The notes beneath the pieces are model-generated. The model saw nothing but the letters and a program-made list of their open reading frames with translations. It did not search any database and was not told the DNA's origin. The translations under genes were made by a program, and so were the position numbers. From Incurvaria masculella (taxonomy: Eukaryota > Arthropoda > Insecta > Lepidoptera > Incurvariidae), in the NCBI GenBank assembly GCA_946894095.1, contig OX335647.2, forward strand, positions 20,726,001 to 20,790,000: a DNA stretch of 64,000 nucleotides. The letters run 5' to 3'. Positions 11,703 to 25,400 of the stretch are shown here, one piece after another (the first letter of the stretch is position 1; each line of letters begins with the position of its first letter).

Positions 11703-12320
11703 GCAGGGTGCAGCAATCTTGCGATCTCACTGGTAGACTAACGATATAGTGTAGGGTCTAATGAACATATTCTAGCAAAAACATTTTTTTTATATTTAAA
11801 TTGATTATCGTTTAGATTATCATACTTTTAATTTGAAATTTCACGATGCATTATTAATTTACAAATTAATGAAAATATATTATTATTATTATTATTATGT
11901 TATTTATATCACTAGCAGCTTGAAGCTGATGCGTGAATTTCATTTTTCCCGGAGTGCACTTGTGTATTTTTTTAATTTTTAAATTGGTATTATTAATATT
12001 ACTTATCATATCTTATTATATCACTAGCTAATGTCGCCCGGACATGATTCGCTACCGCTCCGCACCACCCAACCCGAGTTGACGTTTCCAGTGGCTGTTG
12101 AATGAACACCCCGGGGCCCCCCGAAAAAGAAGTTGAATGGTGATATAATAAACCTCCACAACCACCCCCCTCCCCTCTGCCGCAGCCTGCATCCTAAATC
12201 TTTAGCAACTTATATATAAAAACTATCTCCTGTGAAGATTTTTTGCTACAATATGTTCATAAGACCCTTAAATTCATGTTCAGTCTACCAGTAAGATCGC
12301 AAGATTGTCGCACCCTGAGA
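11703..12320. mobile_element. Foldback MITE after POLR2M
   Basis: Inverted arms of about 38 bp, with few mismatches, contain CAATCTTGCGATCT and ACTGGTAGACT at 11705..11741 and 12282..12320. The interior is AT-rich with a short C-rich tract and no coding capacity. It was inserted at or just after the POLR2M 3' UTR. Confidence 0.7.
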
Positions 12321-13103
12321 CCCTTTACCGGCACCTCCAACAAAACAGTTTAAGTGTTTGTGTGGTTTGGTGTAAACCACAATTACAATCATAATCTTTA
12401 TAGCATTTATGGGCGGAATAGGTTGGCCTTATTACAGGGTCAATCTTATAATGCTAGTAGGACGTCCATATAAAAAAATATATATAAAAAAATAAAATCT
12501 AACATTTTATTCACACAACAGACTCAGACTGTGTCTGTGTTGTAATTTCGATTATGTATTATGAATTAAAATTGTGAAAGTATATAAGTAAATTCAACTT
12601 CAATTAACCAGTAAAGGCTGCAAGGGCAACATACAATTTGTTTTATTATGTGTCAAATATCCATTATTATTTACAACACAACATGCAGATGCAGATCTTG
12701 ATATGTCAAATCTATACATACATACCTACTTACATCTTTGTCAGTAATAAGCCCATCCTATGGAACCAATTGTTTTATGAAGTAAAAACAGGCTGCACAC
12801 TTCCTCGCTCAAGAGAGTGAGGACATCACAGTCCGTAAGGGAGCATTAATAAACCATGTGATGGATTTTGGCTATGTGGCCTGCTATTTCTGACTAATTC
12901 GAACAAATACTGCTATCTTAAGATCATTAATAGACCAATATTGAGGTGATAACATACAATTTTTACAGGTATACGTAAACCATCATATTAGAAGAGGTTA
13001 CATTATTGAAAAAAGTCAAAATTATACAGTAGTTTGTTTCATTCACAAGGATCATAATAAAGAGGTAGGTATTGTTTGTCTCCAAATGGACCAAAACCGA
13101 GCC

Positions 13104-13262
13104 CTGGATGCCGCTTAGAACTCGTCACGGGCGGCTTTGATGATTTTCTGTCGCACGGCATGGCGACGACTCAATGAACGGCGTGCTCGCCTGACTGATG
13201 TGTATGCAAGAATGGAGAGCGGTGACGAGCCCGACTCGGCTTCGGGGCTCTGCACCCCATTT
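13104..13262 (-). other. Unexplained coding-like segment
   Basis: On the minus strand a GC-richer segment after GGGGTGCAG reads QSPEAESGSSPLSILA and then a basic stretch RRARRSLSRRHAVRQ, ending AARDEF-stop. It could be the last exon of an unrecognised gene or a fragment of a retroelement. No partner exon was found. A different frame gives an open 67-residue stretch, so the assignment is weak. Confidence 0.2.
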
Positions 13263-14189
13263 GTGACGAAACTTGTCCGAAAGCCGGACCCCTCCCTTCC
13301 CTAAACTCGTCACATGGTTTATGAACACCTCCTAATTAGACAAGCCATCCTTTCCTCGCTCCCTTTATAATCCTACTTTCATTTAACTTGGAAGCGGTGC
13401 TTTCTAAATTGTAAGATTCCAATTTATGTTACATAAAATTGTGTGTCATTAATTTCAGGATCGTGCTTCCGACGAATGTCACGACCAATATTTTTTCAGA
13501 TTATTTTCAAAATCTGATTACATTGCTTCAAATGTAGATGTCGCTGAAACTCAAGTTCACTTCTTTATTTATAAAATTTCGTCTGTCTCCAACTCGCAGT
13601 AGTAGTACTTGAGTTGACGTCTCACTCCCAAACTTTGTCTTGTAAGCACAGCGCCATTATGTCTATGTATAGGACACTCCGCCTGAAGACCGGCCGGAAG
13701 GGGATGGGGCATGCCGACCGTGCAAAACAAACCCAACAGTAGAACTTAACGCAATCGGCTCTTACCCTAAAGACTAAAAAATGTTCGGTTCCCAGAACCC
13801 AAAAAATTATGGTAACGCAATGATGCAAAGTAATATATAAGTCAATTGGTAACGGCATTTTTTGTTATTTAAAATTAAAATCATCAAACACAAGATGTTG
13901 GTCATCAAACAAGATGTTTTTTTATGTAGCCGAGGTCTTTTCTATTCGAAGGATATCGGAATCCGAATTCCGTCTCGTGCACCTGCAGTACGTCATTGTT
14001 CCAAGTTAACTTCATGGAGGTGAATGGTTAACTTAACCCGAACTATAGCTGGAATCCACATCCATCGTATGTGTCAATTATACAACGAATCTGTATTTGA
14101 CTGTGACATATTTTATGATAGCGTGCAAATTTTCAAAAGAATCAGATAAGAAGATTCAGATGTTGGAGATGGATACATAGAGCACCTTC

Positions 14190-14355
14190 TTGGCGACGCA
14201 TCTGCGGCCCAGCCGCAGTTCCATTGCTGGCGACGGACTTGTGGCAGGGCCACAGTTGCCACGCTGGCGATGTACATATTGGCGATGCACATGTTGGCGA
14301 TGCAGATATTAGCTATGAAGCTTAGCGACGGAGATATTGGCGATGAAGATGCAGG
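14190..14355 (+). repeat. 15-bp minisatellite
   Basis: About eight degenerate units around TGGCGATGCAGATAT. The first three have longer spacers and the central ones are contiguous. GC content is above background. It may be a fragment of a transposable-element coding region, because the units keep an open frame locally. Confidence 0.6.
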
Positions 14356-14427
14356 GCACCGACAGCCACAAGTCTCTTTGTCCCTTTCTAATTATTCTAC
14401 ATAATGAGGTAGAAAACTCAAACTGTC

Positions 14428-14541
14428 GTATTCAGAGAGCATCTGTCAAAACTTAGCACGAGATTACCACCGGATTAACCATACTAAAACCGATTTAGTT
14501 CGGCGGATTAAAGTTAGTCCGCCCACTCTGAACACAGCTTA
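14428..14541. mobile_element. MITE family d
   Basis: A short element of about 114 bp with ends TATTCAGAG and CTCTGAA(C/T)A inverted, containing CTGTCAAAACTTAG and AGTTAGTCCGCCCACTCTG. Other copies: about 22120..22265, 33645..33903 (interrupted) and 53908..54017. Confidence 0.75.
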
Positions 14542-14577
14542 AAGAATTAACTTATCGAATATGCCGCATGAGCTACC

Positions 14578-15335
14578 TAACCATAGATAATATAATATTA
14601 CTGCGTAATTACCTCACCTTAAAAACGTCAAAACTGACGTTCCTGTCAAGTTTGATTTACAAGTTTTTAGATGAAAGATGTACACCATGATGCAGTTAGA
14701 ATAAGGTTTAGAGGAAAAAAGAGCTTTTTATTCTTTAAACCAAAAAAGAATTGGCCAGAACAAAGTATAAAAAGAAATTGATGGGTTATGTATGTGTGAC
14801 ATTTTCTTTCCCAAGATTTATTTCATTAGCATTATTAAAAGGACCTGTGCACAGGCAACTAAAGTTGCTCAACTTGCAGCAATCTCTGTTGATTTCTTCG
14901 TCACGACAATATCCAGCAATCTCCGGCAACATGGTTTATGGACAAGCATGGAACCATTCATGGAGCAATGAAACGCCCGCATGTGGCGAGCGAGTGCACG
15001 GATGCTTGGCCATTCGATAAACAATTACCGGCGATACGAAAAGTATGGAGCGATGTGGATCATTATCGCTCCATATCGCTGGGATAATTGACGAAAATGT
15101 ATTTGGGTTGCTCTATATTGCTCCATCAATTGCTCCACTATGTTTGACACAGTTATCTAGCAATTCACTTTCGAAATAACATGGAGAAAATTGAGCCATT
15201 TCAATTACACAGATTGAATGAATATTTTCAAATCAATTCTGTTTGATTTTATATGGTATCTGACAGCTTCGCGGTATCTATAAGGTAAGCTTGCTCAGAC
15301 GTCACCTGTCGTGATAAACGAGCAGTTTTCTTCCC
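14578..15335 (-). mobile_element. Repeat shared with 34440..35290
   Basis: The left part (AACGTCAAAACTGACGTTCC, GGTTTAGAGGAAAAAAGAGC) and the right part (GACGTCACCTGTCGTGATAA) match the two ends of 34440..35290 in reverse. The interiors differ; the other copy holds a LINE-like fragment. It may be a non-autonomous element with variable cargo. Confidence 0.45.
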
Positions 15336-15394
15336 CATTAGTGTGTAATGACACAATTATAACATTCTATGTTTGATGACTTTGATATGGGGTG

Positions 15395-15918
15395 CTGCAT
15401 ATCTACTCAGCCTATCTACTCAGGAAACCGAAAGCGAGAAGATCTCGTGTTCGGTTCTGTCAAACTCTACGGAGAAAAAAAGATGCCTACATTTTTCTAA
15501 GTAGACTTTGACAGATAGAACTCGAGAACTTCTCGCTTTCGCTTTCATGAGTAGACCCCCAGCATATCTACTCTGGAGGTCTACTCTTGAGATTCTCACC
15601 TATGTCTCACCGGTGACTCACTGGTGAGTCACAACGCTTTCGTACTCATGAAATAACAGCCACGAATCACCCTAGTGTAGTCCCTTTCCAAATATTCTAA
15701 TTAGAGTGCGACGACACTAACATAACATTTGATATTTGATGGCGTCAGGCGAGATGGTCTCACTTTCACCTGTGACTAACTAGTTTTCACTTTCCGGAGT
15801 AGATATACAGAAAAACGAAAGCGAAAATTTCTTCGTGTTAGGTTCTGTCAAACTCTAAGTAGAATAAAATGAACTTTGACAGAAGCGAACAAGAGTCCTT
15901 CTCGCGTTCGCTTTGGAA
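15395..15918. mobile_element. MITE family i (complex copy)
   Basis: It is built of inverted blocks around TTCTCGCTTTCGCTTT, GTTCGGTTCTGTCAAACTCT and ACCGGTGACTCAC, present here in both directions. Related copies lie at 31217..31577, 25850..26075 and 36640..36735. Confidence 0.65.
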
Positions 15919-16378
15919 AGTAAAAAAAACTATTATGGAATGCAGCACCACAGAAGATAATTGTTATTTGCAAATTCTCTTTGGTTGCAGCAATTCCGTA
16001 TGTCCGGTTATTGCCGTTTTGTACGGCAATAAGGCTTTCAAAGAACACCCGGTACAATATTTTACGGCAGCATTGTTATTGCATGGTTGCGGGTCGAAAT
16101 GGAAAGAGTACTCAAAATTATTTAATTAAATATAGAAACCACATTTGACCTAATTGTACTGCTCGAATACAGTAATTACCCTGTTGTTTACGGCAATCCA
16201 ATATATGACTAGCGGCAACCGTCTTCGCCACTTGTCTGTCACGGGGTAAAATTATTCTGTGTGCCAGTGTTATTTTGACCTTAGAGGGGAAAGTGTGAAA
16301 CTTGGTCGGCTAATAATTTCGATATACAAATCGATAAAAGTTTTTTTTGCAGTTGTTTAGGCTTCAGAGTTTTGCAAA

Positions 16379-16435
16379 ATGGCTCCCATATCAGCCATTA
16401 GCATTGATGACGATCAGCGTTTCGCACTAATGAAG
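16379..16435 (+). CDS. SEC14L2: SEC14-like gene, exon 1
   Basis: This exon encodes the first 19 residues: [12 protein letters not shown], then QRFALMK. It ends AAG|GTAGGT in phase 0, exactly as needed for exon 2 (TTTCAG|TTT CGG). The combined text [17 protein letters not shown] matches the family N-terminus. This links a start codon here to exons 30 kb away, so the stretch between them is intron 1. The only methionine upstream in frame is the first one, preceded by CAAA. Confidence 0.88.
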
Positions 16436-19400
16436 GTAGGTATTGTGATTATTATATTAGTACATTGTTTGTGATGTTTTTTTTTTACAAAAGGTAAAAA
16501 CACAACGTGAAAAAGTACGACTTTATTCAAGTTTAATGTATTAAATGAACAATGGAAAATGAATCAAGGTCATTTAAGAGAATGGTTACGATATTATAAC
16601 TACTTTATGGGATTTTAGACGGAACTGACACAATTCAAGTAGTTATATTTAATTTATGTAGTGTGTACATGGGATTTCAGATTTATGGATGGCTCAAAAT
16701 AAAATGCACGTATGTAGGCATATGGTGTTTCTTTGTCTGTGCAGCATTTCTTGAGATATCAAATACCTAATTCACAATTTTAATATGTTTGAATAATATG
16801 TTGTACTAGCTGAGGTACCGGGCTCCGCTCGTGTCAATGGCGGTTTGGACTGATGTGGGGCTGAATTCTTTCCTGATAATTATATGAGTTCCCCATACAA
16901 ACTGTCATCCCCTATATCACGCTCTTCCGTATATTTCCGGCAGCGGGTACCTAATAGAGAAAAATCGCAATGAAGCATTCACAGACCGTCATTTGTTGGA
17001 TTGTCAGGACGTAAACAGTTAGCAATAACATAAAGTTTAGCATTTGTGAGATTATTATCAGGCATACTTAGATAACATTGGCCAAAACTTACTCAATTTA
17101 AACAGCAACTTTTTGCACGCATCCTTAGCATGATCTAATCAATTCCATCTTAATTTTGTAATTATTCTATGAGAATGAATTAGATGAGGAACAAGCTGCC
17201 GGACTGCTAGCTCAGTTTCAATAAGAATTTGGAAAATCAGGAGTAATTAAATTAATAATGTTTAAATGTATAATAAACATTTAATAAAAAAGATAACGTG
17301 CACACAATCAGTGAGATACACGTATCAGCATTCCCAGGTACGTAGATATAGAAAGCGTAAGGAAGGGGTTGCGGGGTCATATCACAACTTGATGAAAACG
17401 CGAGCGCAGCGAGCGCGAAATGTTTTCTATAGCAATAAAGCAAACGACAAAGTTTTTTTATATAATTACAGGATGCTCGGCACATCGACAGACAAAATAT
17501 TTTTGTAGGTAAATGTTGTCATTTGTAAGGTTTCATGTAATGTTTCTAATAAAAAAAAGAATTTTTCAAATTGGTTCAGGGGTCTTCGAATAATCGGTGA
17601 ACATACATAAAAAAAAAAAAGATTCCGACGAATTGAGAACCTCCTCCTTTTTTGAAGTCGGTTAAAAAGATGTTCAGAATTAATTAGTTTAATCGTGAAA
17701 ATGAGATGACAAGTCCATAATTAATAATGTCATCTTGACATATTGTTTTTCTATATTACATTTTCCCCTTTTTTCTTCAAAAATAAACATAATATTTTCT
17801 TACCCTCTTTAAATAAAAAATGTGACCCATGACACCTTTTGTGAAAGGTTATTTGGTATCGCGATGCCTCTTTTCTTCTTTTTCTTTCTTTTTTAAAATT
17901 ACCAAAGTCCCTCATTCAATTAAAGCCTTGTAACTTTTTTGTTTATAATTTGGTCAGCACCACATGAAATCAGTCAGATCAGATTTTAAAACTTGTATTA
18001 TTGTAATGTATTGAAAAAATGTATCCTCGTTTTAGAATAAATATCACTTGGAGATTTTAACACCATGAAAAGAACTTATGATGAGAAAGATCCGAAGACT
18101 TAAGAACGGCCCGTAAGCTATGTTCCCCATACAAACGTAGTTTACTAATCATTTGAAAAATACTGTTCCGATTTGCTTGATATTTAGTATCTAATATTCT
18201 GCAATAAATATCTGTGTCTGCACGTTTTTGTTTTGCTGACAAATCCAAAGCAAATGAAATAAAAGGAAAAAGAAAATGTTCATACAATTTTTCTTTTCTC
18301 TGTTGTGTGACACAGGATACATTTTTCGAAAAAAACAAACACGTACTGACATAGATATTTGTTTCCTGATATTAAGTCCCAAATATCAAGCAAATTGGAA
18401 CAGTGGTTTTCATATGATTAGTAAACTACGTTTGTATGGGAAGCGTAATTTTCTGATGCTTACGGGCCCACCTTAAGACAATTTTACATAGAATCTTAAT
18501 TTATTTTAAGAAAATTGACAGTAGTCCTTTTCTTTTTAAAAGTTCGCCAGTTTACTCCCTTTCCAGCGAAGGTCGTAAACAAACGAACGTCTCGATGAAG
18601 AAATTAAGGCGGCCCAACCCGGCGGGACTAACTCATTCGCGGGCACGATACAAAACCGTGCTGTTGCGCTCTGGGACCTTCTCTGTTTCAAAGAAAGAGG
18701 CAGGCTCCATAATGAGGAAAATGCAATATTTTCACAAAAAAGACAATGTGCATAGTGTATGATTTGGTATGATTTACCAAAATTTTAATTACAAAACGAC
18801 TTATAGCTAAAAGTAAACCACAACCGCTGTAGTCAAAAATCTAACAAAAACCAAATAGATCATAAATCTTGATTAAATAAGCTATGTCTGATGACTAATC
18901 TTTTTAAGATTTTCTTACTTTATCATTGCGTAATCCACCTCCAAAGTTATTGCATAAAACGGGCCAAAAATTCGAACTTTCGGACCTTATAACTTAGAAA
19001 CCAAACACAATTTTACAATGCCAACGGTCATCAGACATCTAGTTCGATCAAATAAAGCTACTTTAAGCAAAATTTGGTATCTCTGACAAGAAATATGAGC
19101 GTGATCTTCTTTCCCCGTTTGTATGGGGAGTTGAGCGGGATGGGCCACCTTAAGAAGGGATTAAGAACATTTTTACTTATCCTGAGACTTTAAAAGGTCA
19201 TAAGTCAGTTTCATGATTTTAACTTCATAAAATAATAGTTTTTACAGAACAAGGATGAATTTCCATAGATTTTATTTCGTGCCGATATACAATAATAAAT
19301 AAAAAAGTTACAAGAGTTTAAAGCTATGATTTCTATGGAAATTGAAAATTACCCCACTAATCTAAAAAAAAAAATTGTCGATTGAATTTCATAATAGATA

Positions 19401-22400
19401 TTGAATAACTATTGTGTACTTATTTTATGAAAAACCGTTATGGCGGCCTAAAACCGGGTGGCTGTGCTGAGGACGAAAGGTGCTTAGAAAAGTCAAAAAC
19501 ACCTCGCCTCGCGAAACCACGCTCATCGAGGCACCATGCCAGCGGATTTGCGGACTATATCGCTGAGCTAGCGAGCTTGTTCAAATTGTGCTTGAATACT
19601 CCCAGGTTATAGGTATGAGGAAGGGCACCCGCCGGCAGACAGTTCCATATTCTGGCGGTGCGGCAGAGGAATGAGTTTGAGAAACGGTTCGTTCTCAAAA
19701 GCCTAATGTCAACCACAAGGGGGTGCTCTGATTCTCTGCGGCGGGTGCTCCGGATATAGTTAGGATGGGGATGAATGAGGGATGCAAGTTCCACAGAGCC
19801 ACGGTCATGGTAATACCAGACTGAGCGACTCCACAAACCGTCGGTGGCTCAGTGACTCCAAGTTAGCGGTGAGTTGTTGTCCAAGACGGACCGTTCGGCC
19901 TTAAATTGAGTCCAAGGACGCCAGCAGGTACTGGGGACTACCTTCCCATATGTGGCTGCAGTATTCTATCACTGGCCTTATCTGTGATTTATAAAGAAAA
20001 CGTAGTGCACCGCTAGAAAAGAACCTTCTGCAACGGTATAGGATCCCCAGATTCTGCGATGAAATTTTGGCCTTGGCTTCAATGAAACGTCAAAAACCCA
20101 CATCTTTGGAGATGTTGCAGCCCAGTAGGTTCAGGTTATCCGAGATAGGTACGATGTTGCCTTGGAAACTTGCTAGGAGCGGAAAGGGTTGAGAAAACAC
20201 AGCATTGCGTCTTGGCTCCCCAGTTGGCTACTTCCTCGAGAACAGTGTCCACATTGTGTACCACAGAGCGATGCGCCTTGATGGGCTGTGCATCACTGCT
20301 CCTCCAATCCCTGACATTACCAGTCAGTACTGATCAGTGACGTGAGTCAGTACGGTCACCCCGCGAGGTCACTTGGTATTTTATTGCATCGAGCAAAAGG
20401 GGGGGTTTGGGCCTCCTAACCCCCCCCCCTCCTCCATCCCTGTGTTTGGGGGCGCAGCTGAACAAAATTATAGTATTTTTATTTATTTTATGAAACCCGA
20501 CATACCCCTGGTTTCACCACCGCCAGTTACATGAAATTCGTATGGTGTAACCAAAAAGTAACTATGGGATTTTGTAGCTGGAGGATGGTGGCATCGGGCG
20601 ATAGACGCCTAATACCAAGCAACTACCGTCATGATATTAGCCCAATACATCACATTCACGAAGGAATTAGGTGACATGAGGACCTTTCCATTTATGAGCA
20701 CGAAATCGCTGAACTGGATGAAAAACACGTACAATTTTTCATTGCCGCTTCAATCATAATTTCATCCAATGCGGTGGTATCCAGGCGGGTTTAATTACCC
20801 TACTACCTAGTAGGTTGAACACTGCTTAAAACGTGGGAAAAAGAGAACACACAAAGGCCTTATTTCCTAAGAGAGACAATAAATGAAAGGTGTCAAGTTA
20901 GTAGGGTCAAGTCCTCGTGTGTGTTTCGATGAAAAAATGTGTGAATAGGTGTCAACATACTCAACAGCATTGACACTTTGATAGTATGGCCCAAGGAAAC
21001 AAGGTAAAAAAGTTGAAGCCGGCTACGTACTAGCAGCGCCGACTTGCAATGTTTTTATTGCTAAAAGTACGAACCGGAAAAATCCCAGAGTTACCTTTCG
21101 GTTACGCCGTGCAAATATGCCATGTAACCGAAAATTTTCAGAGAGTGTGTAATTATTTTGGCGCTATAACAACAAATAGGTATAATAAAAAAATTAAAGG
21201 GGCCCCCGTACAAATTACGTGATTTTTTATGTTAAATCTTGTACGATGGTACGGAACTTGTCCGGTTTTTTTAAAACACTATTAGATTGGAAAATATTGG
21301 CTATTAAACATTGAAAAAAAAGTTTTCGAATCCCGGAAAAATACAGATATTCACAAAAAATCTAAACGTAATCATAATAGAAGTAAGCTTTTTCAAGTGA
21401 TTGATTAAAATCTGACGACGTTTAGGTGTAGGGACGTTAGGCCCTGGAAGACAATTTCGCTATTTTAATGGCTATCGCCGTGGAAAGTTTTGCAATGTAA
21501 CTGGTAATGGACCTGGGGGCCTATTCAGGTAAAAGTGATTTCGAGTTTGGCACTAAATATCAACTCACTTCTTTAAATAGTTCATGTTTCCGCACTCCTT
21601 AAACGACATTTTAGTTTGCTAAAATTCTGTTTTGGCCAATGAATACGTTGGAAGGTAAAATAATAGTTCCGTTATTTAAATAATAATATTATTTCAAGTA
21701 ATTTTTAGGTTAACTCACTCCCGAACTCACCCTTACCTGAATGGGCGCCCTGCTGTCGTGATATTAGCCCAACACACCTCATGGATCCTAGTTCCCATAA
21801 CAGGAGCTACAATGAATTGAATGGAAAACAGAGAACATTTTCACTAGTAACAATTGTTTAGAAGAGTTAAAATTAAGGGATTGGATACCTATCCTGTCGT
21901 CTAATATAAAGCGGTCCAAACATCATGCATGACTACTAATAATTATATCACGCTTCTCTGTTGATTTTTGCGATGAAAATTATGCTTCCTCATTGCCAGT
22001 AGTGCACTGGACATCATCATCCATGTTGATTGACTCTAACATAGTTGCAACGCAACGTGCTTTCTAATGACTTTAATGGACTTTGGAGCAATGGTATATT
22101 ATTTTAATGCCTTCAAACAGTCGTATTTAGAGTCAACCTTTCAAAACTTAGTTCGGGGTTAGCACCGGTCTAACTATACAAAAACCGGTTTAGTCCTGTC
22201 ATAATCCGCGCGCTAAAGTTAGTCCGCCTAGCCTGAATACTAGTGTATCGGTAGTATTCAGAGTGGGCGGACTCCTCTCAGAAAATCGAGGGTTAAGGCA
22301 ACTAACTCATTTTTGATGGAAAGACTCAATGATTCTGCGGTTCAAATATTATTTTTCCCACCAAAACTGCTGCTACCCGCGAGATGAATCAAGTCACACA

Positions 22401-25400
22401 GTCGGAAAGATGGATTTCGCCCTGCACTTGCCTGATATATCTACATTTTTTTTCTTTTAATTAATTTAGATTGATCAAACTCAGGTTACGTTGCACGAGT
22501 TACGGAATCCCTGCTCATCAAGTTTAGTTACTAATAAGCAGCAATTTGTTGCGGGTTGTTGACCTCTGTCGGCTAGCGGTGTGAGCGTATTATTACTTAT
22601 TCTGTTGTGCGGGCGAAAGGTTCGTTCTTTTTAAATAAACTAGATTCAGCACCCAGTTTAGCAATGGAATGTTTGAATATATATATTTTTTAAGTTTCCG
22701 TCACTGCAGAACGCTAGTATGGAATTATTACATTTTCTGAGACGAAGGGATCAATAAAACCTTGTCCAAACAAATACTTAAAAACTACTAGGTACACTAT
22801 GGACGGGACAAAGCGAATAAAATTTTCGTGAATAACTTACTCAATTATTTGATTTTAAAACCCAGTATCTAGAACATATTCTGTGAAATAATATCAACGG
22901 GTTGAACACATTTATCTACACAGATATATTAGGTCCTTAGCTGAAATTGCCGTTTCCACAAACTGACCACTTTAACTTGGCTAACTTTTATTTGCGTAGG
23001 AATTACAAATTCAAATATTTTCCGCTATAAAAGGAAACTATGTAAGGAATACAATTTAGGGTTCCGTACCCAAAGGGTGAAAACGGAACTCTATTACTAA
23101 GCCTCCGCTGTTTGTCCGTCCATCCGTCCGTCCGTCCGTCCGTCTGTCACAGGGCTGTATCTCATGAACCGTAATAGGTAGGCAGCTGAAATGTTCACAG
23201 AGTGTGTATTTATTTTGCCGCTATAACAACAAATAGATAAATTAAAAAATAAAATTTTTTAAAGGGGCCCCAATATAAAGAACGTGATTTTTTGTTTTAA
23301 ATCTTGTACGATGGCACGGAACCCTTTGTGCGCGAGTCCGACTCGCACTTGGCCGGTTTTCAAATTCAGTTGTTCGTTTGTTTTCCCACCGTTCGTTTAT
23401 TTTACATCGTTGTTTCTGTGACCATGGAAAAATAAAAATTCCGCGTTATTTTCGCGTATGAATTTCTTCGTAGCACCACCGCAGCACAGACGGCAAGCGA
23501 TATCAGCAATATCAGGTACCGCAAGTGAACGCACTGTGCGTTATGATACTTTTGAGGTTACCGCGGTCGTTAGACATGTTTGAAAAATGTTACGGCTTTA
23601 AACGCGGCAGGTAGAGATATTCTCCGACGTCTGCTGCGCACGAGCGCGGCGGATGCCTCCTTGACAACGGGCTGAATGATTAGCTCGAAACGTCGGAGAA
23701 TATCTCTACTTTGCCGCGTGAAAAGCCGTAACATTTTTCAAACATGCATTGTGCGTTTTTGGTTTGATCGCTTCCGCTCTGGAAATTTTCATCTCACTGA
23801 TGAGCCCCGTGGCCGACCGGAGATGAAAATCGAACGATGAATTGAAAGCCATAGTTGAAGCAGATTTATTACAAACCGCATCGAAATCAGCAGCAGCCTT
23901 TGTTTGATTTTATTCTATCTAAAACGGCCATTTCATAGGTAAGGACCTAATCTTATGGACGGCGATTTAGTGCTTGCTCTATTCAATGGTGTAAACCTGT
24001 GGAGACGATAGTCTTGGCGATTTTTCGATATGTGATTTCTAACTCGTAATAGAGGCTCTGTATTCCAGGTTTTTTTGAGCGAAAACTAAATTAAATTAAT
24101 AACTCCATTAATACAGCGTTAAGATAAAATTTTACTCAATTTAGGTACCTTACCTATACTCGTATGTTTTGCTCCAAATGAACCATCGAATGAGAAGCAG
24201 CGAGGTAGAAAGGACGGGAGCGGCAACCGAAATCGAAAATATTTTACGGGTTAAAATTATTTTGAAAAAAAGAGAAAAGATAATTTCAAGAAGGGCTTTG
24301 CGTATTTTAGCACTGATTTCCCATTATAAATTATGATTTTATTTAATTATGACATGAAACTAAAATTTGACACACATGCAAGGAGAGTTTGATCCTTATA
24401 CGAAACGTGTTCTATTTGAGATTGATAAGGGGGATGAAAGTTTGTGTAGCGAACATATGAAATGAAATGTTAGGTACAACCCGGCATCACTCCGAAACGA
24501 CATTGACCCGAACGGAGCCGGGTACCTCAGCTAGGAAACAATAAAAAATTTAACAAAAAAAATAACCGACTTCAAAGAAAAAGCACTAAAAAGTAAAAAA
24601 TAATTTCCATTTTTAACCGACTTCAAAAAAGGAGGAGGTTATCAATTCGTCTGTATGTTTTTTTTTTTGTTTTTTTTTTTGTAGTTACGATTTCTGTTAT
24701 TTTTTGAGTCGGCGTCAGCCAGGCACGCGCTGCGCCAATCAAGAGAACCTAACCTAACCTAACCTAACCTTGGCTGACACAGATTCAAAAAATAACAGAA
24801 ATCGTAACTACAAAAATGGAAATTCTTTTTTACTTTTTAGTGCTTTTTCTTTGAAGTCGGTTATTTTTTTTGTTAATTTTTTTTTATTTGTTTATTTTTA
24901 GTGAATCTGAAGTACACTTACTAATTTGTACACGTCCTTTCCATTAAAAAAAGAATCACCGAAATCGGTTGGCGTTATATTGAGTTATTCGTCCATTTGT
25001 CGCGCACATCTTAATACAAATTTAAGACTTTTATGATTTTCTCATGGATATAATTGTCAGAACTTAACCAAATTAAAATGGGACCACTTGGGAAGCAATT
25101 TATTTAAAAAAATAATCATCAAAATCGGTTCACCCAGGCAAAAGTTATGAGGTAACAAACATAAAAAAAATTAAAAAAAAGCAAAAAAAAAAACATACAG
25201 ACGAATTGATAACCTCCTCCTTTTTTTGAAGTCGGTTAAAAAGCCGTTAATCGTTTCCATTTCTTACAATCTTACTATAGTACCTTATACAGGGTGTTAA
25301 CGGAGTTATGCCAAGGAACACGTGGTTAACGTTTGGACCATAATTCCGTTAACACCCTGTCTTTTGATTTCGCCAGACTTTCAGTGGACATACCTAGTTC

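Larger units (their letters stand above)
12321..16378. other. Intergenic POLR2M to SEC14-like gene
   Basis: It holds a possible coding fragment (13104..13262 minus), a minisatellite (14190..14355), a MITE d copy (14428..14541), a repeat related to 34440..35290 in reverse (about 14578..15335) and a MITE i copy (about 15395..15918). Otherwise it is AT-rich without features. Confidence 0.5.
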
